Below, one piece after another: positions 17,027 to 25,026 of a stretch of DNA of 51,252 nucleotides. The position numbers and the translations under genes were made by a program. The DNA lies in contig JBNKWI010000015.1 in NCBI GenBank assembly GCA_050299695.1, positions 1 through 51,252 of the forward strand. Direction: 5' to 3'. Every line of letters starts with the position of its first letter. Positions within the stretch are counted from its first letter, which is position 1. This stretch comes from Ovoidimarina sp050299695. Its GTDB lineage: Bacteria > Pseudomonadota > Alphaproteobacteria > Rhodobacterales > Rhodobacteraceae. The notes under the pieces are model-generated. The model searched no databases, was not told the origin of the DNA, and worked only from the letters and a program-made list of their open reading frames with translations.

Positions 17027-17947
17027 TCAGTTCTGAAGCTGTTCCCACATTTCCATGTCGCGCTGAGCGGTCCAGATGCGCGGTGTGTCGATGCCGCGCG
17101 CCTCGTCATAGGCGCGGGCCACGTTGAACGGCAGGCAGTGCTCGTAGATCGCGTAGTCCTTGAACTTCGGGTCGCAGGCTGCGCGCACGGCATCCCAGGC
17201 ATCCTTGAGGCTGCCGCCCTTTGCCGCGACCTGCCTGGCCGGCTGGTAGGTGCTGTTCACGAAGTCGCGGGTGTTTTCCAGCGCGGCATCGACCATCTCG
17301 CGGCCGACCAGCGCGTCGCCACGCCCGGGCGCGATGCTTTGCGGATCGTAGGCCTTCACGGCGTCCAGCGTGCTGCCCCATTCCTCGAAATGCCCGTCAC
17401 CGCAATAGCAGGCGGAGTGGTATTCGACGATGTCGCCGGTGAACATGGTCTGCGCATCCGGAACCCATACCACCGCGTCGCCCGCCGTGTGGGCGCGGCC
17501 GACCTGCTTGATCTCGACCTTGCGGTTGCCAAGGTAAACGGTCATCCGTTCGCTGAAGGTGCTGGTGGGCCAGGTCAGGCCCGGGATGCTTTCATGGCCT
17601 TCGAACAAGCGCGGGAAACGCTGGAACTCGCTGTCCCAGTCCTCCTGTCCGCGTTCGACGACCATCGCGCGGGCCTTTTCCGACATGATGATCTGGCCGG
17701 CACCGAAGGCCGAGGCGCCGAGGACCCGGACGGCGTGGTAATGCGTCAGGACGACGTGGCTGATCGGCTTGTCGGTCACCGAGCGCACGCAGTCGATGAC
17801 CTTGTTCGCCAGCCGCGGGGTCGCCTGCGCCTCGACGATCATGACGCTGTCGTCCCCGATGATCACGCCGGAATTCGGATCGCCTTCTGCGGTGAAGGCA
17901 TAGAGCCCCTCGCCGATCTCACTGAAGGAAGTCTTCTTCTCCGCCAT
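17027..17947 (-). CDS. Metallo-beta-lactamase-fold protein with altered metal motif
   Basis: A 306-residue MBL-fold hydrolase, first gene of the homogentisate operon. The usual HxHxDH reads H69-Y-H71-A-V-R74, so the Asp and third His are replaced. Later ligands remain in part: GRAHTAGD and the Asp of MFTGDIVEYHS, while the usual GHG near the end is GRGD. Either a single metal is bound or other residues (the HSACYCGDGH stretch) take over. Start ATG 17947 has the ribosome site AGGGAG. The role is unknown; thioester or ring-lactone hydrolysis upstream of the hydroxylase would fit the operon. Confidence 0.85.
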   Translation of the reverse strand: MAEKKTSFSEIGEGLYAFTAEGDPNSGVIIGDDSVMIVEAQATPRLANKVIDCVRSVTDKPISHVVLTHYHAVRVLGASAFGAGQIIMSEKARAMVVERGQEDWDSEFQRFPRLFEGHESIPGLTWPTSTFSERMTVYLGNRKVEIKQVGRAHTAGDAVVWVPDAQTMFTGDIVEYHSACYCGDGHFEEWGSTLDAVKAYDPQSIAPGRGDALVGREMVDAALENTRDFVNSTYQPARQVAAKGGSLKDAWDAVRAACDPKFKDYAIYEHCLPFNVARAYDEARGIDTPRIWTAQRDMEMWEQLQN

Positions 17948-18024
17948 GTCTCCCTGGGATGCGAATGCCTTGGCCAAGTCGAAGCTCCTTCCTGCTTCTT
18001 CTTTGTCGTCTCGTTGCCGGGATT

Positions 18025-18095
18025 GTTTCAAACGAAACGAATCTCTTATCGTTGCAATTGCAACAAAAGTCAATATCATTGCACTTACAACGACA
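18025..18095. promoter_or_regulatory. Palindromic operator candidates between the homogentisate operon and marR
   Basis: The 164-base gap between the divergent MBL and marR genes is AT-richer and has a perfect 14-base palindrome GTTGCAATTGCAAC at 18051-18064, an inverted repeat GTTTC-AAAC-GAAAC at 18025-18038, and a degenerate relative TTGCACTTACAACG at about 18079-18092. MarR proteins bind such dyads as dimers, so these are probably the sites through which the regulator controls both its own gene and the catabolic operon. Confidence 0.6.
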
Positions 18096-18111
18096 CTGGA
18101 TCGACCCTCAC

Positions 18112-18639
18112 ATGCCCACCAGTTTCCACCTGTCCGCATTCCTGCCCTACCGGCTGGCTGTCCTGTCCGAGCGCGTCAGCCGGCGCCTTTCGGTCGAATA
18201 CGACCGTAGCCACGGGCTGTCCGTTGCCGAATGGCGGGTTCTGGTGCATCTGTCGCGCTGCGGTGCGGTCTCGGTGCGAGACATCCATGATTGCGTGAAC
18301 CTCGAGAAACCTCGCGTCAGCCGGGCGGTTGCCCGCCTCGAACAACAGGGCCTTGTCAGCAAGGCTCCGGTCGATGGCGACGGCAGGCTGGTGGCCATTT
18401 CGCTGACGGCTGATGGGCGCGCGGTGCTGGAGGACATCGTGCCGACGGCGCGCTCTGTCGAGAACACCCTGAAGGATGCAGTCAGCCCAAAGGACCTCGA
18501 CACGTTTTTCAGGGTCATGGAGCTGTGGCACGCAGTCCTTGACCAGGACCCGTCCGCGAAACCACGGTCGCGCATGGACCTCGAGGGGCTCGACGGCAAC
18601 GCGGCGCCGGGCTCTCCGGATGCCAACGGCGCGCGCTGA
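18112..18639 (+). CDS. MarR-family transcriptional regulator
   Basis: A 175-residue winged-helix regulator. The wHTH runs from about residue 30 to 110: SVAEWRVLVHLSRCGAVSV, VNLEKPRVSRAVARLEQQGL (recognition helix) and the wing KAPVDGDGRLVAISLTADG. The C-terminal 25 residues are polar and probably disordered. ATG 18112 is the best start; the frame is open further up across the operator region but is not protein-like. It is divergent from the MBL-hydroxylase-hmg operon and is likely its repressor, relieved by an aromatic acid or CoA ester (inference). Confidence 0.9.
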   Translation: MPTSFHLSAFLPYRLAVLSERVSRRLSVEYDRSHGLSVAEWRVLVHLSRCGAVSVRDIHDCVNLEKPRVSRAVARLEQQGLVSKAPVDGDGRLVAISLTADGRAVLEDIVPTARSVENTLKDAVSPKDLDTFFRVMELWHAVLDQDPSAKPRSRMDLEGLDGNAAPGSPDANGAR

Positions 18640-18653
18640 GCCGCACATCACCA

Positions 18654-19270
18654 TCACCCGGCCGAAGCCAGACCTGCGTCGAGCGCCGACAGGATCGTCT
18701 CAACGTCGGCTCCTGTCACGACCAGAGGGGCGACAGGATGATGTTGTTGCCCGAGACCCGCAGCATCGCCCCGCTTTCGTGGGCCACGCGATTCACCTTG
18801 CCGATCGTCGTCTTGTCGACGGGTTTCTGGCGGCCCGGTCCGAGACCAGCTTGACCGCGCACATCAGCCCATGTCCGCCGCGCACATCGCCCACGAGCGC
18901 GTGCCGGTCCCTGATCGCATTGAGCCCGGCCCAGAGCTGCGCGCCGCGCGCGGCCGCATTGTCCTTGATCTGCAGGCGCTCGGTTTCCCCGAGGCAGGCG
19001 ATGGCTGCCGCAGCGCCCACGGCGTGGCCGGAATGGGAATAGCCCGACCCGAAGGACCCCCTGCCCGACTTGCCGCCTTCGAAGACCTCCGCGACCTTCT
19101 CCGCGCGATCATCGCCGCGCCGAAGGGGAAGCAGTAGTCGAGGCGCAGGTTCTGGCCCGCGCGGTTCTCGCCCATGCCCGGCACCGGGTGTTCCCCAACA
19201 AGGACATGACCGTCGTCTTTCCAGCCAGTCCCGGTGCCTACGCGTCGGAGCGCGTGGAGTGCGGGGCTTC
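18654..19270 (-). pseudogene. Decayed class III aminotransferase, C-terminal half
   Basis: Minus-strand pieces in different frames together read like the end of an omega-amino-acid:pyruvate-type aminotransferase: FPFGAAMIA, EVFEGGKSGRGSF, YSHSGHAVGAAAAIACLGE, AAARGAQLWAGLNAIRDRHA, VRGGHGLMCAVKLVSD, then VDKTTIGKVNRVAHESGAML and VSGNNIILSP ending at TGA 18654-18656. At least two frameshifts (near 19060 and near 18840) are needed, and the N-terminal half with the PLP lysine is missing. It converges with marR with only 14 bases between them. Confidence 0.8.
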
Positions 19271-19310
19271 GAGACGGCCCCCGCCAGGAACCGTTCGGCC
19301 GCGCGGACTG

Positions 19311-20666
19311 TCAGTCAATCACCTGCGGCAGCCACAGCACAAGCGTCGGGAAAGCCAGCAGCAGGACGACACGCAGGATCTCGGCGCCGAAGAAGGGCAG
19401 GACGCCCTTGAAGGTCTCCGACATTGGCGTGTTTTTCGCCAGCGCGGAGATGACGAACACGTTCATGCCCACGGGCGGCGTTATCAGCCCCAGTTCCACG
19501 ACGATCAGCGCGAGGATGCCGAACCAGATCTTCAGATCCTCGGTGCTCATGCCGAAGCCCGAACCCTCGGCACCCATGTAGAGTCCGCCGTTCAGCTCGA
19601 CCAGTACGGGCCAGAAAAAGGGGATGACCAGCAGGATCATCGACAGGCTGTCCATCAGGCAGCCCAGCAGGATCAGTGCGATCAGGAGCAGGACCATCAC
19701 CGCCATCGGCGCCATGCCGGAATGGATGATCCACTCCGCAGTCGCTTGTGGCAGACCGATGCGCGACATGAAGATCTTCATCAGTTCCGCACCGAGCAGG
19801 ATCAGGTAGATCATGCCTGTGGTCGAGGCGGTCTCGCGCAGGGCGCCGAGCATCTCACCCATGCGGATTTCGCGTGTGGCCGCGCCATACAGCCAGACCA
19901 GCGCCACGCCGATCGAGGCCGCCGGCGTCGGGTTGTAGAGGCCTCCATAGATCCCGCCGAGGACGATGCCGAAGATGACGAGCACCGGGATCATGCCCAC
20001 TGTCGCTGCCTGGAACTCCCCCCAGCCGACGCCGCCATGCGCGGGACCGGCCTCGGGCCTGATCCAGACGTAGAGGGCAATGGTGAGGATGAAGAGGAGT
20101 ACCGCCAGAAGGCCCGGCAACAGGGCGGCGGCGAACATGGTGACGATGTTCGCCTCGACGATGATCGCATAGATGATCAGGACGACCGACGGCGGGATCA
20201 GGATGCCGAGGACTCCCCCAGCCGCCAGCGTGCCGGTGGCGAGCGCGCCGGAATAGCGGTACTTCTCCAGCTCGGGCAGCGCCACACGGCCCATGGTGGA
20301 GGCGGTGGCCAGCGACGATCCGCAGACCGCGCCGAACCCGGCACAGCCCGCGATGGCCGCCATCGCCGTGCCGCCGCGCATCCAACCCAGCCAGGCATTT
20401 GCGCCGCGGAACAGGGCCTGGCTCAGACCCGCCTTGGACGCGAGCGCCCCCATCAGGATGAACATCGGCACGACCGAAAGGTCGTAGATCGAAAACTGGC
20501 CATAGGCCAGCGTCTTGAGCTGGTTGAAGACCGGCGCCACGCCGTTGACCAGGGCAACGCCGACACCGCCCACGAGGATCATGGCATAGGCGATGGGAAT
20601 GCGGATGGCGATCAGCGCCACCAAGACCACCAGCGCCAGGATGCCGAGGGTCAGGGGATCAGACAT
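19311..20666 (-). CDS. dctM: TRAP transporter large permease subunit
   Basis: Large membrane subunit of a tripartite ATP-independent periplasmic transporter, driving sodium- or proton-coupled uptake of an organic acid. 451 residues, about twelve membrane segments, with family stretches VPMFILMGALASKAGLS, GFGAVCGSSLATASTMG, GTLAAGGVLGILIPPSVVLI and GLITPPVGMNVFVI. Start ATG 20666 overlaps the end of dctQ by eight bases. It is the last gene of a dctP-dctQ-dctM operon. The substrate is unknown; the neighbouring regulator may sense it. Confidence 0.95.
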   Translation of the reverse strand: MSDPLTLGILALVVLVALIAIRIPIAYAMILVGGVGVALVNGVAPVFNQLKTLAYGQFSIYDLSVVPMFILMGALASKAGLSQALFRGANAWLGWMRGGTAMAAIAGCAGFGAVCGSSLATASTMGRVALPELEKYRYSGALATGTLAAGGVLGILIPPSVVLIIYAIIVEANIVTMFAAALLPGLLAVLLFILTIALYVWIRPEAGPAHGGVGWGEFQAATVGMIPVLVIFGIVLGGIYGGLYNPTPAASIGVALVWLYGAATREIRMGEMLGALRETASTTGMIYLILLGAELMKIFMSRIGLPQATAEWIIHSGMAPMAVMVLLLIALILLGCLMDSLSMILLVIPFFWPVLVELNGGLYMGAEGSGFGMSTEDLKIWFGILALIVVELGLITPPVGMNVFVISALAKNTPMSETFKGVLPFFGAEILRVVLLLAFPTLVLWLPQVID

Positions 20667-21183
20667 CGAGGCTTCCCGTGGACAGGTGCCGGATGTCCTG
20701 ACCCAGCGTACGGATCGCGGCGAGCGCCAGCAGCGCCAGCGAGACGAGGATCGGCAAATAGGCCAGCCAGACCGGGATCTGCAGGATCGAGGTCTCGTAG
20801 GCATAGCGCTTCTGGTCGAGCATGCCGTCGTACATCCGCCACAACAGGAGCAGCGCGAAGAGCAGCGCAATCACCGATCCCAGGATGCTGAGAAAGGCGC
20901 GCACGCGCGGACCTGCCGACTGGGTGAAGATATCTGCGGTCACGTTGGAGCGCGTGAGCTGACAATAGGGCAGGAAGCTGAATGCCGCGACAGCGACTCC
21001 CATCTCGGTCATCTCGAAATCTCCGGGAACGGGCCAGCCGACCAGCGCACCCAGAACCGAAGCCACATTCATCAGGACGACGGCCAGCAACAGCAGGCCG
21101 CCCAGAAGCGACCAGGCCACGACCGCCGTTGCGACCGCCCCGCGTCCTTCGGGGCGGCCGTCCTGTTCGATCGGCTCCGCCAA
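20659..21183 (-). CDS. dctQ: TRAP transporter small permease subunit
   Basis: Four-helix small membrane subunit of the TRAP system, 174 residues from a TTG start at 21183 (MAEPIEQDGRPEGRG). Membrane segments begin with TAVVAWSLLGGLLLLAVVLM, and the DctQ signature region is MTEMGVAVAAFSFLPYCQ and NVTADIF. No ATG is available before the first helix; a CTG overlapping the dctP stop would add two residues. The long open frame upstream is the dctP shadow. Spacing to the dctP stop is two bases. Confidence 0.9.
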   Translation of the reverse strand: MAEPIEQDGRPEGRGAVATAVVAWSLLGGLLLLAVVLMNVASVLGALVGWPVPGDFEMTEMGVAVAAFSFLPYCQLTRSNVTADIFTQSAGPRVRAFLSILGSVIALLFALLLLWRMYDGMLDQKRYAYETSILQIPVWLAYLPILVSLALLALAAIRTLGQDIRHLSTGSLDV

Positions 21184-21185
21184 GG

Positions 21186-22226
21186 TCAGTCCGCCGTGTT
21201 CTTCGCAACCAGGGCGCGGGCCTTTTCGACCAGGCCTGCCCCGTCGATTCCGCTGGCGGTGACCTCTTCGATCCAGCGATCGACCACCGGCAGCATCGCG
21301 TCGAGGAAGGGTTGGGATTCTTCCTTCGTCAGGATCTTGTGGGTGTTGCCCGCGTCCGTGGCCACCTTGATGCCGAAATCGTCCGAAGCGCGCCAGATGT
21401 CGCCCACATGGCCCCACCACTCACGGCCCGAGGCGTCCTTGAACGCCTTCTGGATGTCTGCCGGAAGGCCATCCCAGCGGTCTTTGTTCATCGACACCTG
21501 GAAAGTCGTGTTGCCGAAGCGCTCCCGATCGTAGAGTTCGATCTGGTACTCGGTCTGGTCCTGGATCTTGAGCGGCGGAATGATTTCCCAGGGGATGAGG
21601 GCCCCGTCGACCACGCCCTTCTGCAGCGCCGGCGGCAGTTCCGGCACCGGCATGGCCACCGGGGTCGCGCCGAGCGCTTCGATGATCCATGCGCCGGTGC
21701 GTGTCGGGATGCGCAGCTTGGCGCCCTTGAGGTCGGCCAGACTGCTCACATCCAGATCGCGCATCTGGAGCCCCTGCCCGGCATGCACGTGCAGGAACAT
21801 GACCTCGAGGCCGGCATAATCCTGTGCCAGATCTTCCTCGAACATGTCGTAAAGCGCGAGGTTCGCGGCCCGGGGATCGTTCTTGTAGACGGTCGGCAAC
21901 TCCATGACCTCGGTGCGCGGGAACAGGCCCGGCGTATAGCCGTTCACCGTCCAGACCAGGTCGACGATACCGTCGCGTGCCTGCTGGACCAGTTCCGGCG
22001 GACGACCGCCAAGGGTCATCGCCGGGAAGATCTCGATCTTCACGCGCCCGCCCGAGTTTTCCTCGACCGCCTTGACCCAGGGCTCAAGCATCTTGGTCTG
22101 CGCCGGGGCCTGCTGGCTCAGCAGATGGTGCAGGCGGAACGTATACTCCTGCGCCGTTGCGGCCGCGGAGAGGGCGAGAGTTGAGGCCACGGCGGTGAAC
22201 GCGCCGATGAAGTTGCGACGATGCAT
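21186..22226 (-). CDS. dctP: TRAP transporter substrate-binding protein
   Basis: Periplasmic solute receptor of 346 residues. A signal peptide (MHRRNFIGAFTAVASTLALS...ATAQE, probably cleaved near residue 26) is followed by the DctP fold: FRLHHLLSQQAPAQTKMLEP, ENSGGRVKIEIFPAMTLGG and the conserved-Arg segment LKGAKLRIPTRTG that usually grips a carboxylate. It is first in the operon and divergent from the GntR regulator across about 390 bases. A carboxylate ligand is expected from the family; the exact compound cannot be read. Confidence 0.95.
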   Translation of the reverse strand: MHRRNFIGAFTAVASTLALSAAATAQEYTFRLHHLLSQQAPAQTKMLEPWVKAVEENSGGRVKIEIFPAMTLGGRPPELVQQARDGIVDLVWTVNGYTPGLFPRTEVMELPTVYKNDPRAANLALYDMFEEDLAQDYAGLEVMFLHVHAGQGLQMRDLDVSSLADLKGAKLRIPTRTGAWIIEALGATPVAMPVPELPPALQKGVVDGALIPWEIIPPLKIQDQTEYQIELYDRERFGNTTFQVSMNKDRWDGLPADIQKAFKDASGREWWGHVGDIWRASDDFGIKVATDAGNTHKILTKEESQPFLDAMLPVVDRWIEEVTASGIDGAGLVEKARALVAKNTAD

Positions 22227-22568
22227 GGATATCTCCCTGGTTTAGCTTTCCTCGCCTTGAAAGGCTGTTCCTCCGAAAGCAGGAGAGAGGATGGAAGCAT
22301 CGGGACATAAAGTCAAAATGATAGATTGGATATTCAGTATTCGGAAATCATGATAGGCCACCTGCGCGTCGCCTCCAGGCGCGGCAGCCCTCAGAACCGC
22401 ACGGGGGCCGGGACGGCCCGGATCACTCGGAAGAAAACTCCACCGTCTCATCGCGCGCCCGTCGTGCATGCCGGACATGACCACCAGTTCCGCAATCCGC
22501 CAGGACCGCGGCGGCACGCAATGCCGCCGCCGGATCGTCCTCCGCCACCGGCTGGAGCATTGACGTAG
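22227..22568. other. Non-coding region between dctP and the GntR regulator
   Basis: No supported gene in this stretch. The dctP-proximal part (about 22310-22360) is AT-rich, with TATTC repeated two bases apart at about 22331-22342, and is where the dctP promoter should lie. The remainder returns to high GC; short open frames here on both strands show no recognisable domain, although one on the minus strand near 22430-22560 has alpha-proteobacterial codon bias and might be remnant coding DNA. Confidence 0.4.
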
Positions 22569-22606
22569 CCGCGAATCGCGGATTAGATACGTGGATACAA
22601 AGATAC
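22569..22606. promoter_or_regulatory. Palindrome and triple GATAC repeat before the GntR gene
   Basis: CCGCGAATCGCGG (22569-22581) is a perfect dyad around a single A. Five bases on, GATAC occurs three times with an exact 8-base period, at 22586, 22594 and 22602, ending 11 bases before the ATG at 22618. This could be the autoregulatory site of the regulator. It also argues against the in-frame GTG at 22591 as the start, because that codon lies inside the repeats. Confidence 0.5.
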
Positions 22607-22617
22607 GATGGGGCCAG

Positions 22618-23289
22618 ATGCCAAAGACCTTCTTCTCGGAACCGCACGCGGCAGCCACCGCCGAGGAGGAGGCGTACCGGCACATTCAGAAGGCGCTGCG
22701 GGTTGGCCGCTACAAGCCGGGAGACAGGCTGATTCCCGAAGTCATCGCCGCCGAAATCGACATGAGCCGCATGCCGGTGCGGGAAGCCTTCCGGCGTCTG
22801 GCGTCCGACGGGGTGGTGATCCTGCGCCCCAACCGGGGATGTGTCGTCGCCGGCCTGACCGTCGATGAGCTCTACGAGGTCTTCGAGATACGGTCAGTCC
22901 TGGAAGGGCTTGCGGTAAGACTGGCGATGCCGCGCTTCGACGAGGAAGAGTTCGAAGAGCTCGTGCGCCTGCTCGATCGCATGGAGCGCGCGGGCCAGAG
23001 CAGCGGCAGCGACTGGGTTGTTCGCCATCAGGAGTTCCACGGCCGGATCTGCGCCCTGAGCCGGAGACCCAAGCTCATCCACCAGATCGCGACGCTGCAC
23101 GCGGTCGTGGAGCCCTACATGCGGATCTGGTTCGACGAGGTCGAAAAACCGCTCTCGGCGCGCGAAGAGCATGCCGCACTGATCGAAGCCTTTCGATCGG
23201 GCGATGCCGGCCGCGCCGAGCGGGTCATGCAGGAACATATCCTCGGGACAGCGCCCGTGCTGGCCGAGTTCGTGACTCCGAGCCGGTGA
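22618..23289 (+). CDS. GntR-family transcriptional regulator, FCD type
   Basis: A 223-residue regulator. The N-terminal winged helix covers about residues 15-85 (YKPGDRLIPEVIAAEIDMSR, PVREAFRRLASDGVV, RPNRGCVVAGLT). The C-terminal all-helical FCD effector domain has VFEIRSVLEGLAVRLA and the metal-type histidines in HQEFHGRICALS and HAVVEPYMRIW, then EEHAALIEAFRSGDA. FCD regulators respond to small organic acids. It stands between the divergent TRAP operon and the ABC transporter/GGT genes 103 bases downstream, so it probably governs both. Confidence 0.92.
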   Translation: MPKTFFSEPHAAATAEEEAYRHIQKALRVGRYKPGDRLIPEVIAAEIDMSRMPVREAFRRLASDGVVILRPNRGCVVAGLTVDELYEVFEIRSVLEGLAVRLAMPRFDEEEFEELVRLLDRMERAGQSSGSDWVVRHQEFHGRICALSRRPKLIHQIATLHAVVEPYMRIWFDEVEKPLSAREEHAALIEAFRSGDAGRAERVMQEHILGTAPVLAEFVTPSR

Positions 23290-23392
23290 ACCAGCACCGA
23301 CCGGAAAATGTTGGCCTCGAACCGGCGACGAGACCGGGTGAAGGTCGCAAGAAAGCCAGATCGACAAGATCGGCCGACAACAGGGGAAACAT

Positions 23393-24244
23393 ATGAATAT
23401 CCGTCGTTTGACCGCAGCAGCCAGCGCGTTGGCGCTGCTCGCCTTCACGCATGCTGCATCGGCGCAAGAGGCGCCCAAATCCATCACCATCGCCACCGAG
23501 GGCGCGTACGCCCCCTGGAACTTCACCACCGCCGACGGCACGCTTGCCGGCTTCGAGATCGATCTGGGGAAGGAGCTTTGCGCCCGGATGGAAATCGAAT
23601 GCACCTTCGTCGCCCAGGATTGGGACGGACTTATCCCGTCGCTGCAGGTCGGCAAGTTCGACGTCATCATGGCCGGCATGTTCATCACGCCGAAGCGGCT
23701 CGAGGTGATCGACTTCACGCAGCCCTATGCGGTCGATCCGGGCGGGTTCGTGGTTGCCAAGGACAGCGAGCTGGGCAAGCTCGGCCTTACTGGTGAAAAG
23801 TTCGACCTCAGCGACGAGGCCGGCACCGCGGCGGCCATCGAAAAGCTGAAGCCGCTGCTGAAGGGCAAGGTTGTCGGCGTTCAGGCCGCGACGAAGATGC
23901 TTGACTTCGTCAAGACCTATTTCGCCGACACCGTGGAGATCCGTGAATACAAGACGGTCGAGCAGCACAACCTCGACCTGGCGGCCGGCCGCGTCGATGC
24001 GGTGTTCGCGCAGCAGACCGCACTTGCCGCAATGCTCGAACAGCCTGAATTCTCCGACTACACGATGGCCGGGCCAGGCTTCGTTGGCGGCATTTTTGGT
24101 ATCGGAACCGGCGCGGGAATGCGCAAGGACGCGACCAAGCTGAACGAGATGATGAACGCCGCGATCGATGCCGCAATCGCGGACGGCACCATCAAGCGCC
24201 TCTCCGAGGAGTGGCTCAAGGCAGACGTCACACCGGTCAAGTAA
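23393..24244 (+). CDS. Amino-acid ABC transporter substrate-binding protein
   Basis: Periplasmic binding protein of the polar amino acid (PAAT/HisJ-like) family, 283 residues. The signal peptide ends around AASAQEAPK (residues 21-29). The fold starts ITIATEGAYAPWNFTTADG, then GFEIDLGKELCARM, AQDWDGLIPSLQVGKFDVIMAG and the family signature RLEVIDFTQPY. The ATG follows an AGGGGA ribosome site. Relatives include octopine/nopaline and lysine-arginine-ornithine receptors; the gamma-glutamyltransferase in the same cluster suggests a glutamyl- or opine-like ligand (inference). Confidence 0.93.
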   Translation: MNIRRLTAAASALALLAFTHAASAQEAPKSITIATEGAYAPWNFTTADGTLAGFEIDLGKELCARMEIECTFVAQDWDGLIPSLQVGKFDVIMAGMFITPKRLEVIDFTQPYAVDPGGFVVAKDSELGKLGLTGEKFDLSDEAGTAAAIEKLKPLLKGKVVGVQAATKMLDFVKTYFADTVEIREYKTVEQHNLDLAAGRVDAVFAQQTALAAMLEQPEFSDYTMAGPGFVGGIFGIGTGAGMRKDATKLNEMMNAAIDAAIADGTIKRLSEEWLKADVTPVK

Positions 24245-24315
24245 ATGCAGGCGGGCCTGCGCCGGGGAACTGGCGCAGGCCGTCGCTTCGGCGCGCGCTG
24301 GAAAGCCATCAAATC

Positions 24316-25026
24316 ATGCACATCGTTCATATCCTTGGACTGTCCGAGGGCGGCTGGGGGGCGGCCCTGCTTGTCGCGTCCGGACTGACGCTTGCGCTGT
24401 CGGTCCTTGGCTTTCTCCTTGGCGCCGTCTTCGGTGCAATGGCTGCGGGTGGCCGGCTTTCGGGGCGTCGGATCCCGTCGTGGTTTGCGCATGCCTATGG
24501 CACGGTGTTCCGGGGCGTGCCCGACCTCTTGACGATCTACCTCCTCTACTACGGCGGCAGCATCGCGCTGACGAAACTCGGCGGGTTGCTCGGCAATGCG
24601 GGCTTCATCGGCCTGCCGACCTTTGCCACCGGCGTCATTGCGCTCGGCATCATTTCCGGCGCCTACCAGGGAGAGGTCTATCGCGGCGCCTACCACGCCA
24701 TCGACGGCGGCCAGTTCGACGCCTGCAAGGCGCTGGGCCTGTCCAGGTTTCAGTCCCTCCGCTTCGTCATCGTGCCGCAACTGATGCGCCATGCATTGCC
24801 CGGGCTCGGCAATGTCTGGCAACTGGTGCTCAAGGACTCGGCCCTTATTTCTGTCATCGGTCTCGTGGAACTGATGCGCCAGTCTCAGATCGGCGCCGGA
24901 TCAACACGAGAACCCTTCCTCTTCTACACAGCGGCAGCCGTGCTCTATTTCCTGCTCGCCGTCGTGACCGCCTCGGTCTTCCGCTACGGCGAGGCCCGTG
25001 CATGGCGAGGCATGGTGCACGCATGA
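24316..25026 (+). CDS. ABC transporter permease, polar amino acid type (first)
   Basis: Inner-membrane permease of 236 residues with about five membrane segments. The family signature for the ATPase-contacting loop is present: GAYHAIDGGQFDACKALGLS, and the N-terminal GLTLALSVLGFLLGAVFGAM and YGTVFRGVPDLLTIYLLYYGG are typical of HisQ-type subunits. ATG 24316 is preceded by only weak ribosome-site sequence. Its stop overlaps the start of the second permease (ATGA, 25023-25026). Confidence 0.93.
   Translation: MHIVHILGLSEGGWGAALLVASGLTLALSVLGFLLGAVFGAMAAGGRLSGRRIPSWFAHAYGTVFRGVPDLLTIYLLYYGGSIALTKLGGLLGNAGFIGLPTFATGVIALGIISGAYQGEVYRGAYHAIDGGQFDACKALGLSRFQSLRFVIVPQLMRHALPGLGNVWQLVLKDSALISVIGLVELMRQSQIGAGSTREPFLFYTAAAVLYFLLAVVTASVFRYGEARAWRGMVHA

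Noticed and set aside
22242..22590. Short open frames between dctP and the GntR regulator
   Set aside because: No domain, no ribosome site, and overlap with expected promoter sequence; kept only as a possible remnant.
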